NCBI RefSeq assembly: GCF_031181555.1
Contig: NZ_JAPSKQ010000037.1
Location: 12,213-45,372 of the forward strand
Reading direction: 5' to 3'
Length of the DNA stretch: 33,160 nt
Source of the DNA: Streptomyces sp.
Lineage (GTDB): Bacteria > Actinomycetota > Actinomycetes > Streptomycetales > Streptomycetaceae
Positions within the stretch are counted from its first letter, which is position 1, and every line of letters starts with the position of its first letter. Shown here piece by piece: positions 16,249 to 22,879 of this stretch. The notes under the pieces were generated by a model that had not been told where the DNA came from, did no database searches, and saw only the letters and a program-made list of their open reading frames with translations. The position numbers and the translations under genes are program-made.

Positions 16249-17448
16249 TCACCCCCGCAGGACGACCACCTGTCCCGCCACCACCAGCAGCACCTGCTCG
16301 CACTCCTGCGCGAACGCCGCGTTCAGCCGCCCGAGTTCGTCCCGGTACCGGCGGCCGGACGCGGTGGCGGGCACGATGCCCGAGCCCACCTCGTTGGAGA
16401 CGGCGACCACCGTCCGCCGGGTCCCGCGCACCGCCCGGGTCAGCTCCCGCACCCGGTCCCGCAGGGCCCGCTCCCCGCCGTCCGCCCACTCCGCGTCGTC
16501 CCACGCCCCCACGGCGTCCATCGCGTCCGTCAGCCACAGCGACAGGCAGTCCACGAGCAGCGGCGGCCCGTCGTCCTTCAGCAGCGGCACCAGGTCGCAG
16601 GTCTCGACGGTCCGCCACGACCCCGGCCGCCGCTCCTGATGCGCCGACACCCGCGCCGCCCACTCGGTGTCCCCGTTGCGGGACCCGCCGGTCGCCGCGT
16701 ACAGCACCTCGGGGAAGGACTCCAGCCGCCGCTCGGCCTCCACCGACTTGCCCGAGCGGGCCCCGCCCAGCACCAGCGTCCGCCGCGGCACGTCCGGCAC
16801 GTCCTCGTAGGCGCCCACCTCCAGGGCGGTCCCGTCCGGCACGGTGCGCGCCCCGGCCGCCGCGAGCCGGCGCCGCAACTCCGCGCCCGGCGGCACGTCG
16901 TGGTCCAGGTGGACGGCGACGACGTCCGTGGTCGGCCCCACCGCGCCGACCGCCCGCAGCCGCGCCAGCGCGTCCGGGCGCCCCACGACGTCCAGCAGCA
17001 CCATGGCGTACGGTTCGGCCGGCTCCTCCAGCCCGGCCGGCGCACCGCCCGGCGGGAGGTACAGCAGCCGCTGCCCGTCCGGACCGGTCACCGCGTACCC
17101 GGTGCCGGGCGCATCCAGCGCCACCGCGCGCACCCGATGGCCCGTCAGCAGCGCCAACTCCCGCCCGTCCGGCACCCGTCCGGGCTGCGGCAGCCCGGCC
17201 GGCACCTCGATCGCGGGACCGTCGTGCGGGTGCGACAGCAGCACCTGGCGCACACCGCCCAGCGAATGCCCCGCGCGGGCCGCCGCGAGCGCCACGCCGG
17301 GCACGAGGTCCAGCAGCAGCGCCCCGTCCACCAGCAGCGCGGTGGCCGCCCGCGCGTGCGGGCCGAGCGCGGCGGCGCACACGGCGCAGGGACAGTCGGG
17401 GCGGGGCAGTCCCGCGGGGGCACCGGTGCCGAGCAGAGTCAGTTCCAC
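16249..17448 (-). CDS. cobU: MBL-like domain fused to adenosylcobinamide kinase/guanylyltransferase
   Basis: 399 residues, two domains. Residues about 1-215 resemble a PhnP/PqqB-type metallo-beta-lactamase fold: LTLLGTGAPAG then DCPCAVC (C19, C21, C24, a structural zinc cluster in PhnP), and LLSHPHDGP where HxHxDH is expected. The last His of that motif is Gly, and the Asp of the later strand motif appears lost (LLYLPPGG), so hydrolase activity is doubtful. Residues about 222-399 are a complete CobU: P-loop LVLGGARSGKS (about 225-235), the nucleotidyl-acceptor His at 270 in RVSAHQERRPGSWRT, LLVDCLSLWLTD, and VSNEVGSGIVP. CobU phosphorylates adenosylcobinamide and adds GMP, the step before CobS. 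The GTG at 17448 starts exactly at the domain; an ATG at 17499 is the alternative. Confidence 0.9.
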   Translation of the reverse strand: MELTLLGTGAPAGLPRPDCPCAVCAAALGPHARAATALLVDGALLLDLVPGVALAAARAGHSLGGVRQVLLSHPHDGPAIEVPAGLPQPGRVPDGRELALLTGHRVRAVALDAPGTGYAVTGPDGQRLLYLPPGGAPAGLEEPAEPYAMVLLDVVGRPDALARLRAVGAVGPTTDVVAVHLDHDVPPGAELRRRLAAAGARTVPDGTALEVGAYEDVPDVPRRTLVLGGARSGKSVEAERRLESFPEVLYAATGGSRNGDTEWAARVSAHQERRPGSWRTVETCDLVPLLKDDGPPLLVDCLSLWLTDAMDAVGAWDDAEWADGGERALRDRVRELTRAVRGTRRTVVAVSNEVGSGIVPATASGRRYRDELGRLNAAFAQECEQVLLVVAGQVVVLRG

Positions 17449-17501
17449 GGACCGATTTTCGCCTGTCCCCACGCCCGCTGCGCGTCCGACTAGGCTCATG
17501 G

Positions 17502-17531
17502 GCAGGAGCCGGACCGGGATCCGGCTCCTGC
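17502..17531. repeat. 11-bp perfect inverted repeat in a divergent promoter region
   Basis: GCAGGAGCCGG (17502-17512) and its exact reverse complement (17521-17531) flank an 8-base loop. It lies between the divergent cobU fusion and the 70-aa gene, upstream of both. It could be an operator or a leader hairpin; a TAGGCT -10-like box on the plus strand sits just before it at 17491-17496. Confidence 0.5.
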
Positions 17532-17564
17532 TGTGCAGTGTGCTCACACCCATGGGAGGCGTAC

Positions 17565-17777
17565 ATGGCGGCATGGACGTGGCGGTTCGAGAAGGCCGAC
17601 GGGACGCAGGTCGAGCCCGCGGTGCCGCCGGAGGAGTTCCCCACGCAGGGGGACGCCGAGTCCTGGATCGGGGAGAACTGGAAGGCCCTGCTGGAGGGCG
17701 GCGCCGACCAGGTGCGGCTGCTGGAGGACACCACGGAGATCTACGGGCCGATGAGCCTGCGCGCCGAGGAGGCGTGA
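17565..17777 (+). CDS. Conserved 70-aa acidic protein of unknown function
   Basis: A short, acidic, soluble protein of 70 residues beginning MAAWTWRFEKADG and containing EEFPTQGDAESWIGENWK and a C-terminal EIYGPMSLRAEEA. The regular Trp positions and the DAESWIGE segment look like a small folded domain. I recall similar short proteins from other actinobacteria, but no function. A strong ribosome site, GGGAGG, precedes the ATG by 5 bases, and the gene is closed by a strong bidirectional hairpin 6 bases after its stop, both of which support it as a real single-gene unit. No signal peptide or cysteine pattern is present. Confidence 0.85.
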   Translation: MAAWTWRFEKADGTQVEPAVPPEEFPTQGDAESWIGENWKALLEGGADQVRLLEDTTEIYGPMSLRAEEA

Positions 17778-17782
17778 GCTCG

Positions 17783-17809
17783 GGGCGGGGGCCGCTGCGG
17801 CCCCCGCCC
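17783..17809. terminator. Bidirectional hairpin terminator
   Basis: Perfect 12-bp arms (17783-17794 and 17798-17809) with a CTG loop, between two convergent genes (70-aa protein and methyltransferase). Confidence 0.85.
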
Positions 17810-17826
17810 GCCGTCCGCCCCGCGCC

Positions 17827-18615
17827 TCAGCCCCGTACGCCGCACAGGTGCAGCAGCGCCGCCACCCCGCGGTAGGGATCCGTCCGCCCGGCCTTCTCCT
17901 CGACCGCGAGCAGCGTCTCCAGGTCGTCCGGGAGGTGCGCGCCGTTCGCCGCCGTGTCCGTGAAGACCCGTACTCCGTACCAGGTGTGCAGCGGCGCCCC
18001 GATCCCCGCGAGCGTCGCCGTCAGCGTCTTCAGCCGGTCGGCCCGTACGTCGAGCCCCAGCCGGTCCCGGTAGGCGGTGCTGCCGAACGCGGCCAGTGCC
18101 CCGGCCCAGTCACCGGACAGGCCCGGCCGCATCGCGAGCGCGTCGCCGTTGCGCACCAGCAGCGACAGCAGCCCGCCGGGCGCGAGCACCCGGGCCAGCC
18201 CCGCCAGGAGCGGATCCGGTTCCTCGACGTACATGAGCACGCCGTGGCACAGCACCACGTCGAAGCTGCCCGGCAGGAAGTGCACCCCGGTGTCCCGGCC
18301 GTCGCCCTCGATGATCCGCATCCGCTCCCGGATGCCCTCCGGCTCCCCGGCCAGGGCCTCCCGCGCGGTGGCGATCATCGCCGCGTCCCGTTCGAGGCCG
18401 GTCACCTGATGGCCGGCCCGGGCCAGCCGCAGCGCCTGCGTGCCCCGGCCCATGCCCACGTCGAGCACGCGCAGCCGCCGGCCGACCGGGAAGCGCCCGA
18501 CTATCTGTTCCTCCAGCTGGCGGGCCACCAGCTCCTGCCGGACGACGTCCCGCAGACCGCCGAGCCGGCTCGGCCGGGCCTCGGCCGCGCCGTCGGCGAA
18601 CGGCGTGGTGCTCAG
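17827..18615 (-). CDS. Class I SAM methyltransferase (probable CTG start)
   Basis: 262 residues if it starts at the CTG at 18615. The SAM-binding core is clear: RVLDVGMGRGTQALRLARAGHQVTG, then LERD after strand 2, an EGDGRDT acidic loop, and DVVLCHGVLMYVEEPDPLL. This matches the SmtA/UbiE-like methyltransferase superfamily. The substrate is unknown. The CTG overlaps the TGA of the DUF3043 gene (CTGA), has GGGGAG six bases upstream, and gives the natural-looking N-terminus of STTPFADG followed by a helix before the core. The only ATG further upstream (18801) adds 62 residues translated out of frame from the DUF3043 gene, and the first in-frame GTG downstream would cut the first helix. Translation coupled to DUF3043 is therefore likely. 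Confidence 0.8.
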   Translation of the reverse strand: MSTTPFADGAAEARPSRLGGLRDVVRQELVARQLEEQIVGRFPVGRRLRVLDVGMGRGTQALRLARAGHQVTGLERDAAMIATAREALAGEPEGIRERMRIIEGDGRDTGVHFLPGSFDVVLCHGVLMYVEEPDPLLAGLARVLAPGGLLSLLVRNGDALAMRPGLSGDWAGALAAFGSTAYRDRLGLDVRADRLKTLTATLAGIGAPLHTWYGVRVFTDTAANGAHLPDDLETLLAVEEKAGRTDPYRGVAALLHLCGVRG

Positions 18616-19211
18616 GGCCGCTCCCCGCGCTTGACCTGGGGCTTGGGCAGCCGCAGCCGGCGCATCTGGAGCGAGCGCATCAGCGCGTAGGCGACCGCGC
18701 CGCGACGGTTGTCGTCGGGGAAGCGCTCGGCCAGCCGCTTCTTCAGCCGGAAGCCGGTGACGATCGAGTCCAGCACGATCATCACGATCACCACGAGCCA
18801 CAGCAGCAGCGCGGCGTTCTGCAGGGCGGGCATCTGGATCATGCTCATCACGAGGATGATCACGGCCATCGGCAGGAAGTACTCCGCGATGTTGAACCGC
18901 GAGTCGACGAAGTCACGCGCGAACCGGCGCACCGGCCCCTTGTCACGGGCGGGCAGATAGCGCTCGTCGCCGCTGGCCAGTGCCTGGCGCTGACGCTCCA
19001 GCGCGGCACGGCGTTCCTCACGCTGCCGCTTGGCGGCCTCCTTGCGCGTCATCGACGTGTTGGCCACGCTGCGACGCTGGGACTGGGCCACGCTGCGCTT
19101 GGGCGTGGGGCGGCCCTTGGGGGCCTCCGGGTGACGGGGCTGCTTGGAGTCGGTCACCGTCGCCTTGTCGGCGACCGATGCCTTCTCTTCCTTGGCACGG
19201 CTACGGAACAC
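18612..19211 (-). CDS. DUF3043 membrane protein
   Basis: 199 residues, an actinobacterial family of unknown function. A long, charged, cytoplasmic N-terminus (about 1-100) contains a very basic stretch, MTRKEAAKRQREERRAALERQRQ, and GPVRRFARDFVDSRFN. It is followed by two membrane helices (about 107-128 and 134-155) and a basic C-terminal tail. The GTG at 19211 (VFRSRAKEEKAS) is preferred over a TTG at 19220 because the charged family N-terminus starts there; neither has a good ribosome site. It is divergent from pspA across 294 bases and overlaps the following methyltransferase gene by four bases. A membrane role near PspA is plausible only by position. Confidence 0.85.
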   Translation of the reverse strand: MFRSRAKEEKASVADKATVTDSKQPRHPEAPKGRPTPKRSVAQSQRRSVANTSMTRKEAAKRQREERRAALERQRQALASGDERYLPARDKGPVRRFARDFVDSRFNIAEYFLPMAVIILVMSMIQMPALQNAALLLWLVVIVMIVLDSIVTGFRLKKRLAERFPDDNRRGAVAYALMRSLQMRRLRLPKPQVKRGERP

Positions 19212-19258
19212 AAAACCCAAGGGTACGGGGTGCCCGGGGTTGGACCCCAGCCCCGGGG

Positions 19259-19287
19259 GGAACGATCCGGCAACACCAGTCGTCTCC
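19259..19287 (+). promoter_or_regulatory. Possible ECF-sigma promoter upstream of pspA
   Basis: GGAAC (19259-19263), 17 bases, then CGTCTCC (19281-19287) resembles the -35/-10 layout of envelope-stress ECF sigma factors of the Streptomyces SigE type. It would leave a leader of about 210 bases before pspA. The match is by eye and the spacing is at the edge of what is usual. Confidence 0.3.
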
Positions 19288-19505
19288 AGGAGGACAGAAG
19301 GGGACGTTGTGTGATCCCGGGGCCGGTCGGCCGGCCGACCCGGGGGACCACCTACTCCCTACGCCGGATCGGAAGGGTAGTCATTCGTCCTTGGGGATGA
19401 GCGCATCCGTCCCCGAACAGTGCGGTAATGGAAGCAGGGCCCGTACTGTGGGTTCTGTCGCAGATCTGTGAGCCGGAGTCCGTCAGAAGGGGGCGCGCGA
19501 AGCCC

Positions 19506-20315
19506 ATGAGCGGTGTCATGAAGCGTATGGGGATGATCTTCCGCGCGAAGGCGAACAAGGCCCTTGACCGGGCCGAGGACCCGCGCGAGACCCTCGATTA
19601 CTCGTATCAGAAGCAGCTGGAGCTGCTCCAGAAGGTCCGCCGCGGTGTCGCCGACGTGGCGACCAGCCGCAAGCGCCTGGAACTCCAGCTCAACCAGCTC
19701 CAGTCCCAGTCGTCCAAGCTGGAGGACCAGGGCCGCAAGGCGCTCGCGCTGGGCCGCGAGGACCTGGCCCGCGAGGCGCTCTCCCGCCGCGCCGCCCTCC
19801 AGCAGCAGGTGACCGACCTGGAGACCCAGCACGCGACGCTCCAGGGCGAGGAGGAGAAGCTCACCCTCGCGGCCCAGCGGCTCCAGGCCAAGGTGGACGC
19901 CTTCCGCACGAAGAAGGAGACCATCAAGGCGACGTACACCGCCGCCCAGGCGCAGACCCGGATCGGGGAGGCCTTCTCCGGCATCTCCGAGGAGATGGGC
20001 GACGTCGGGCTGGCGATCCAGCGGGCCGAGGACAAGACGGCCCAGCTCCAGGCGCGGGCCGGCGCGATCGACGAACTGCTCGCCTCCGGCGCCCTGGACG
20101 ACCAGTCCGGGATGCACAAGGACGACATCCAGGCCGAGCTGGACCGGCTCTCCGGTGGTACGGATGTAGAGCTGGAACTGCAGCGCATGAAGGCCGAGCT
20201 GGCCGGAGGCACCGCCGGCGGGCAGCAGGCCATCGAGGGCGGCACCGGCCGGACCCAGGACCAGGCGCAGTCCCAGCAGCAGCCGCAGGACACCCCGCGC
20301 TTCGACAAGCAGTAA
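19506..20315 (+). CDS. pspA: Phage shock protein A homologue (PspA/IM30)
   Basis: 269-residue ESCRT-III-like peripheral membrane protein that stabilises the membrane under stress. The N-terminal amphipathic segment MKRMGMIFRAKANKALDRAEDP is typical. Residues about 25-225 are an almost continuous alpha-helical coiled coil, rich in Gln, Leu and Glu (QKQLELLQKV, RLELQLNQLQSQSSKLEDQ, LQQQVTDLETQHATL). The C-terminal 40 residues are Gln/Gly-rich and probably disordered, an addition common in actinobacterial forms. The ATG at 19506 is chosen because MSGVMKRMGMIF matches the family N-terminus; its purine-rich site GGGGG is about 10 bases upstream. pspAA follows 39 bases later and forms an operon ended by a hairpin at 20699-20723. 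No pspF or pspBC genes are nearby. Confidence 0.93.
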   Translation: MSGVMKRMGMIFRAKANKALDRAEDPRETLDYSYQKQLELLQKVRRGVADVATSRKRLELQLNQLQSQSSKLEDQGRKALALGREDLAREALSRRAALQQQVTDLETQHATLQGEEEKLTLAAQRLQAKVDAFRTKKETIKATYTAAQAQTRIGEAFSGISEEMGDVGLAIQRAEDKTAQLQARAGAIDELLASGALDDQSGMHKDDIQAELDRLSGGTDVELELQRMKAELAGGTAGGQQAIEGGTGRTQDQAQSQQQPQDTPRFDKQ

Positions 20316-20354
20316 CCACCGACGGCGGCAGGGGCCCACGCCTAGGAGGGCGAC

Positions 20355-20648
20355 GTGATCGTACGGATCATGGGGGAGGGGCAGGTGACGCTGGCCGAGA
20401 GCCGGCTCGCCGAGCTGAACAAGCTGGACGAGGAACTGCTCACCGAGATGGACAACGGCGACGGGCCGGGCTTCCGCGCGACCCTCCAGGCGCTGTTGGC
20501 CAAGGTGCGCGAACTCGGCGAGCCGCTGCCGGACGACTCCCTGGAGCCCTCCGACCTCATCCTCCCGTCCCCGGACGCCACCCTGGAGGAGGTCCGGGAA
20601 CTGCTCAGCGACGACGGCCTGATCCCGGCGCCCGACGAGTACCGGTGA
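20355..20648 (+). CDS. pspAA: PspA-associated protein PspAA
   Basis: 97-residue acidic protein beginning MIVRIMGEGQVTLAESRLAEL and continuing with LDEELLTEMDNGDGPGFRATLQALLAKVRELG, which matches the PspAA family found next to actinobacterial pspA. The family is known by genomic association with PspA and is presumed to bind or modulate it. The C-terminus, DATLEEVRELLSDDGLIPAPDEYR, is a helix followed by a Pro-rich end. The GTG at 20355 is preceded by a perfect AGGAGG. It is 39 bases downstream of pspA and is followed by a strong hairpin. The cytosolic location is inferred from the lack of membrane segments. Confidence 0.9.
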   Translation: MIVRIMGEGQVTLAESRLAELNKLDEELLTEMDNGDGPGFRATLQALLAKVRELGEPLPDDSLEPSDLILPSPDATLEEVRELLSDDGLIPAPDEYR

Positions 20649-20698
20649 CGGCCGGCCCGTCCGGCGACCGAGGACGAGGACCGTTCGGGGCCGAAGCG

Positions 20699-20723
20699 GT
20701 CCTGGGGGCGCGGCCCCCAGGAC
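20699..20723 (+). terminator. Hairpin after pspA-pspAA
   Basis: Perfect 11-bp arms (20699-20709 and 20713-20723) with a 3-base loop, 50 bases after the pspAA stop. Separates it from the histidine kinase gene. Confidence 0.85.
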
Positions 20724-20768
20724 GGTCCCCGGACACCGGGCGTCATGGGAACGGGCGCCCACTCCGGC

Positions 20769-20774
20769 TACGGT
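20769..20774 (+). promoter_or_regulatory. -10-like box directly before the histidine kinase
   Basis: TACGGT lies eight bases before the GTG start at 20783, and there is no Shine-Dalgarno in between, which fits a leaderless transcript. No good -35 is visible, so this is tentative. Confidence 0.3.
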
Positions 20775-20782
20775 GAACAGCC

Positions 20783-22012
20783 GTGAGCACCTTCGAGCGC
20801 GCCCGGTGCCGGCTGCGGGCCCACCCCTTCGCCCTGGACGCGGCCCTGGCCGCGGGCGTCCTGGTGTGCATGGTGGCCGGGTCCTTCGTCGATCCGCACG
20901 GACCGGACGGCGTCACCTGGGGCGTGCGCACCCCCGACCCGCTCAGCCTGGTCCTCATGGCCCTGGGCGCCGCCGCACTCGTCTTCCGGCGCCGCGCTCC
21001 CCGCACCGTGCTCGCCCTCGCCGGCGGTGTCTCCGTGGTGGAGTCCGTCACCGGCGACCCCCGCGCCCCCGTCGCCATGTGCGCCGTGCTCGCGCTCTAC
21101 ACCGTCGCCTCCACCACCGACCGTCCCACCACCTGGCGCATCGGCCTGCTCACCATGACGGTGCTCACCGGCACCGCCATGGTCGCCGGCTCCCTGCCCT
21201 GGTACGCCCAGGAGAACCTGGCGATCTTCGCCTGGATCGGCATCGGCGCCACCGCCGGCGACGCCGTCCGCAGCCGCCGCGCCTTCGTCCGGGCCATCCG
21301 CGAGCGCGCCGAGCGCGCCGAGCGCACCCGCGAGGAGGAGGCCCGCCGCCGGGTCGCCGAGGAGCGGCTGCGCATCGCCCGCGATCTGCACGACGTGGTC
21401 GCCCACCACATCGCCCTGGTCAACGTCCAGGCCGGGGTCGCCGCCCACGTCATGGACAAGCGGCCCGACCAGGCCAAGGAGGCCCTGGCCCACGTCCGGG
21501 AGGCCAGCCGCTCCGCGCTCAACGAACTGCGGGCCACCGTCGGGCTGCTGCGCCAGTCCGGCGATCCCGAGGCGCCCACCGAGCCGGCGCCCGGCCTGGA
21601 CCGCCTCGACGAACTCGCCGGCACCTTCCGCAGCGCCGGACTGCGCGTCGAGGTCGCCCGGGACGACCAGGGCACCGTCCTTCCCGCCGCCGTCGACCTG
21701 GTCGCCTACCGGGTCATCCAGGAGGCCCTCACCAACGTGCAGAAGCACGCCGGCAACGACGCGAAGGCGGAGGTCAGCGTCGTCCGCGTGGGACCCCACA
21801 TCGAGATCACCGTCCTGGACGACGGCACCGGCGACGACCGGGGCAGCGCCCCCGGCGGGCCCGGCGGGGGACACGGACTGCTCGGCATGCGCGAGCGCGT
21901 CACCGCCCTGCACGGCACCCTCACCACCGGTCCCCGGTACGGCGGCGGTTTCCGCGTCCATGCGATCCTGCCCGTCAAGACCCGCACGTCCGCCGCCCAG
22001 GACGGCCCGTGA
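20783..22012 (+). CDS. Two-component sensor histidine kinase, NarL/DesK type (HisKA_3)
   Basis: 409 residues. Six hydrophobic helices occupy about 20-165, with only short loops outside, so the stimulus is probably sensed within or at the membrane. A basic, coiled-coil linker rich in Arg/Glu (about 172-200) leads to the HisKA_3 box with the phospho-acceptor H203 in IARDLHDVVAHHIALV. The HATPase_c domain has the N box in VIQEALTNVQKHAG and G boxes in VLDDGTGD and GGGHGLLGMRERV. It phosphorylates the response regulator encoded 22 bases downstream. The signal is unknown; the gene follows pspA-pspAA and precedes an RND transporter, so envelope stress or an exported compound is a reasonable guess. 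The start is GTG at 20783. Confidence 0.92.
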   Translation: MSTFERARCRLRAHPFALDAALAAGVLVCMVAGSFVDPHGPDGVTWGVRTPDPLSLVLMALGAAALVFRRRAPRTVLALAGGVSVVESVTGDPRAPVAMCAVLALYTVASTTDRPTTWRIGLLTMTVLTGTAMVAGSLPWYAQENLAIFAWIGIGATAGDAVRSRRAFVRAIRERAERAERTREEEARRRVAEERLRIARDLHDVVAHHIALVNVQAGVAAHVMDKRPDQAKEALAHVREASRSALNELRATVGLLRQSGDPEAPTEPAPGLDRLDELAGTFRSAGLRVEVARDDQGTVLPAAVDLVAYRVIQEALTNVQKHAGNDAKAEVSVVRVGPHIEITVLDDGTGDDRGSAPGGPGGGHGLLGMRERVTALHGTLTTGPRYGGGFRVHAILPVKTRTSAAQDGP

Positions 22013-22034
22013 CCAGCGCACCGGGGGAGCCCTC

Positions 22035-22721
22035 ATGACGATCCGTGTCCTGCTCGCCGACGACCAGGCCCTGCTGCGCAGCGCCTTCCGGGTGCTCGTC
22101 GACTCCGAGCCGGACATGGAGGTGGTGGGCGAGGCGTCCGACGGCGCGGAGGCGGTCCGGCTGGCCCGCGAGCGGCGCGCCGACGTCGTCCTCATGGACA
22201 TCCGGATGCCCGGCACCGACGGCCTCGCCGCCACCCGCGCGATCAGCGCGGACCCCGAACTCGCCGCGGTCCGGGTGGTGATCCTGACGACCTTCGAGGT
22301 CGACGACTACGTGGTGCAGTCGCTGCGCGCCGGTGCCTCCGGCTTCCTCGGCAAGGGCTCCGAGCCCGAGGAGCTGCTGAACGCCATCCGGATCGCCGCC
22401 GAGGGCGAGGCCCTGCTCTCCCCGGCCGCCACCAAGGGCCTGATCGCCCGCTTCCTCGCCCAGGAGGACGCGGCCGGCGAAGCCGACCGCGACCCCGCCC
22501 GCGCCGAACGCCTCGACCCGCTCACCGTCCGCGAGCGCGAGGTGCTCGTCCAGGTGGCCGGCGGGCACTCCAACGACGAGATCGCCGAACGCCTGGAGGT
22601 CAGCCCGCTGACCGTGAAGACGCACGTCAACCGGGCCATGGCCAAGCTGGGCGCCCGCGACCGGGCCCAACTGGTGGTGATCGCCTACGAGACGGGCCTG
22701 GTACGTCCGAGGGTGGACTGA
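22035..22721 (+). CDS. NarL/LuxR-family response regulator
   Basis: 228 residues. The receiver domain (about 1-120) has the acidic pair in LLADDQALLRSAF, the phospho-acceptor D55 in VVLMDIRMPG, the conserved Thr in VVILTTFEVDDYV, and the Lys in FLGKGSEPEELL. The LuxR-type helix-turn-helix (about 160-225) reads LTVREREVLVQVAGGHSNDEIAERLEVSPLTVKTHVNRAMAKLGARDRAQLV (split here as LTVREREVLVQVAGG and EVSPLTVKTHVNRAMAKLG). The ATG at 22035 has GGGGGAG at a good distance. It is co-transcribed with the kinase gene. It probably controls the downstream RND gene, its own operon, or both, but no repeated binding site was evident. Confidence 0.93.
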   Translation: MTIRVLLADDQALLRSAFRVLVDSEPDMEVVGEASDGAEAVRLARERRADVVLMDIRMPGTDGLAATRAISADPELAAVRVVILTTFEVDDYVVQSLRAGASGFLGKGSEPEELLNAIRIAAEGEALLSPAATKGLIARFLAQEDAAGEADRDPARAERLDPLTVREREVLVQVAGGHSNDEIAERLEVSPLTVKTHVNRAMAKLGARDRAQLVVIAYETGLVRPRVD

Positions 22722-22879
22722 GCCCCGGCGGCCGTACTGCGGGGGGAGTAGGCGCCGTACGAGGATTTGGACCTCAAGGCTACGGGTCGGCCCCCTTCGA
22801 TGGCCCAGGGTGTAGACCGGGCGCCCGGCTGCGCCCGTCCATGCACTTCTGCCGCTCACAGAAGAGAGACCCGTAACCC

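Noticed and set aside
22846..22864. CTTCTG/CAGAAG inverted repeat just before the RND start as a response-regulator site or translational hairpin
   Set aside because: Six-base arms with a 7-base loop are weak, and no second copy was found near the two-component genes.
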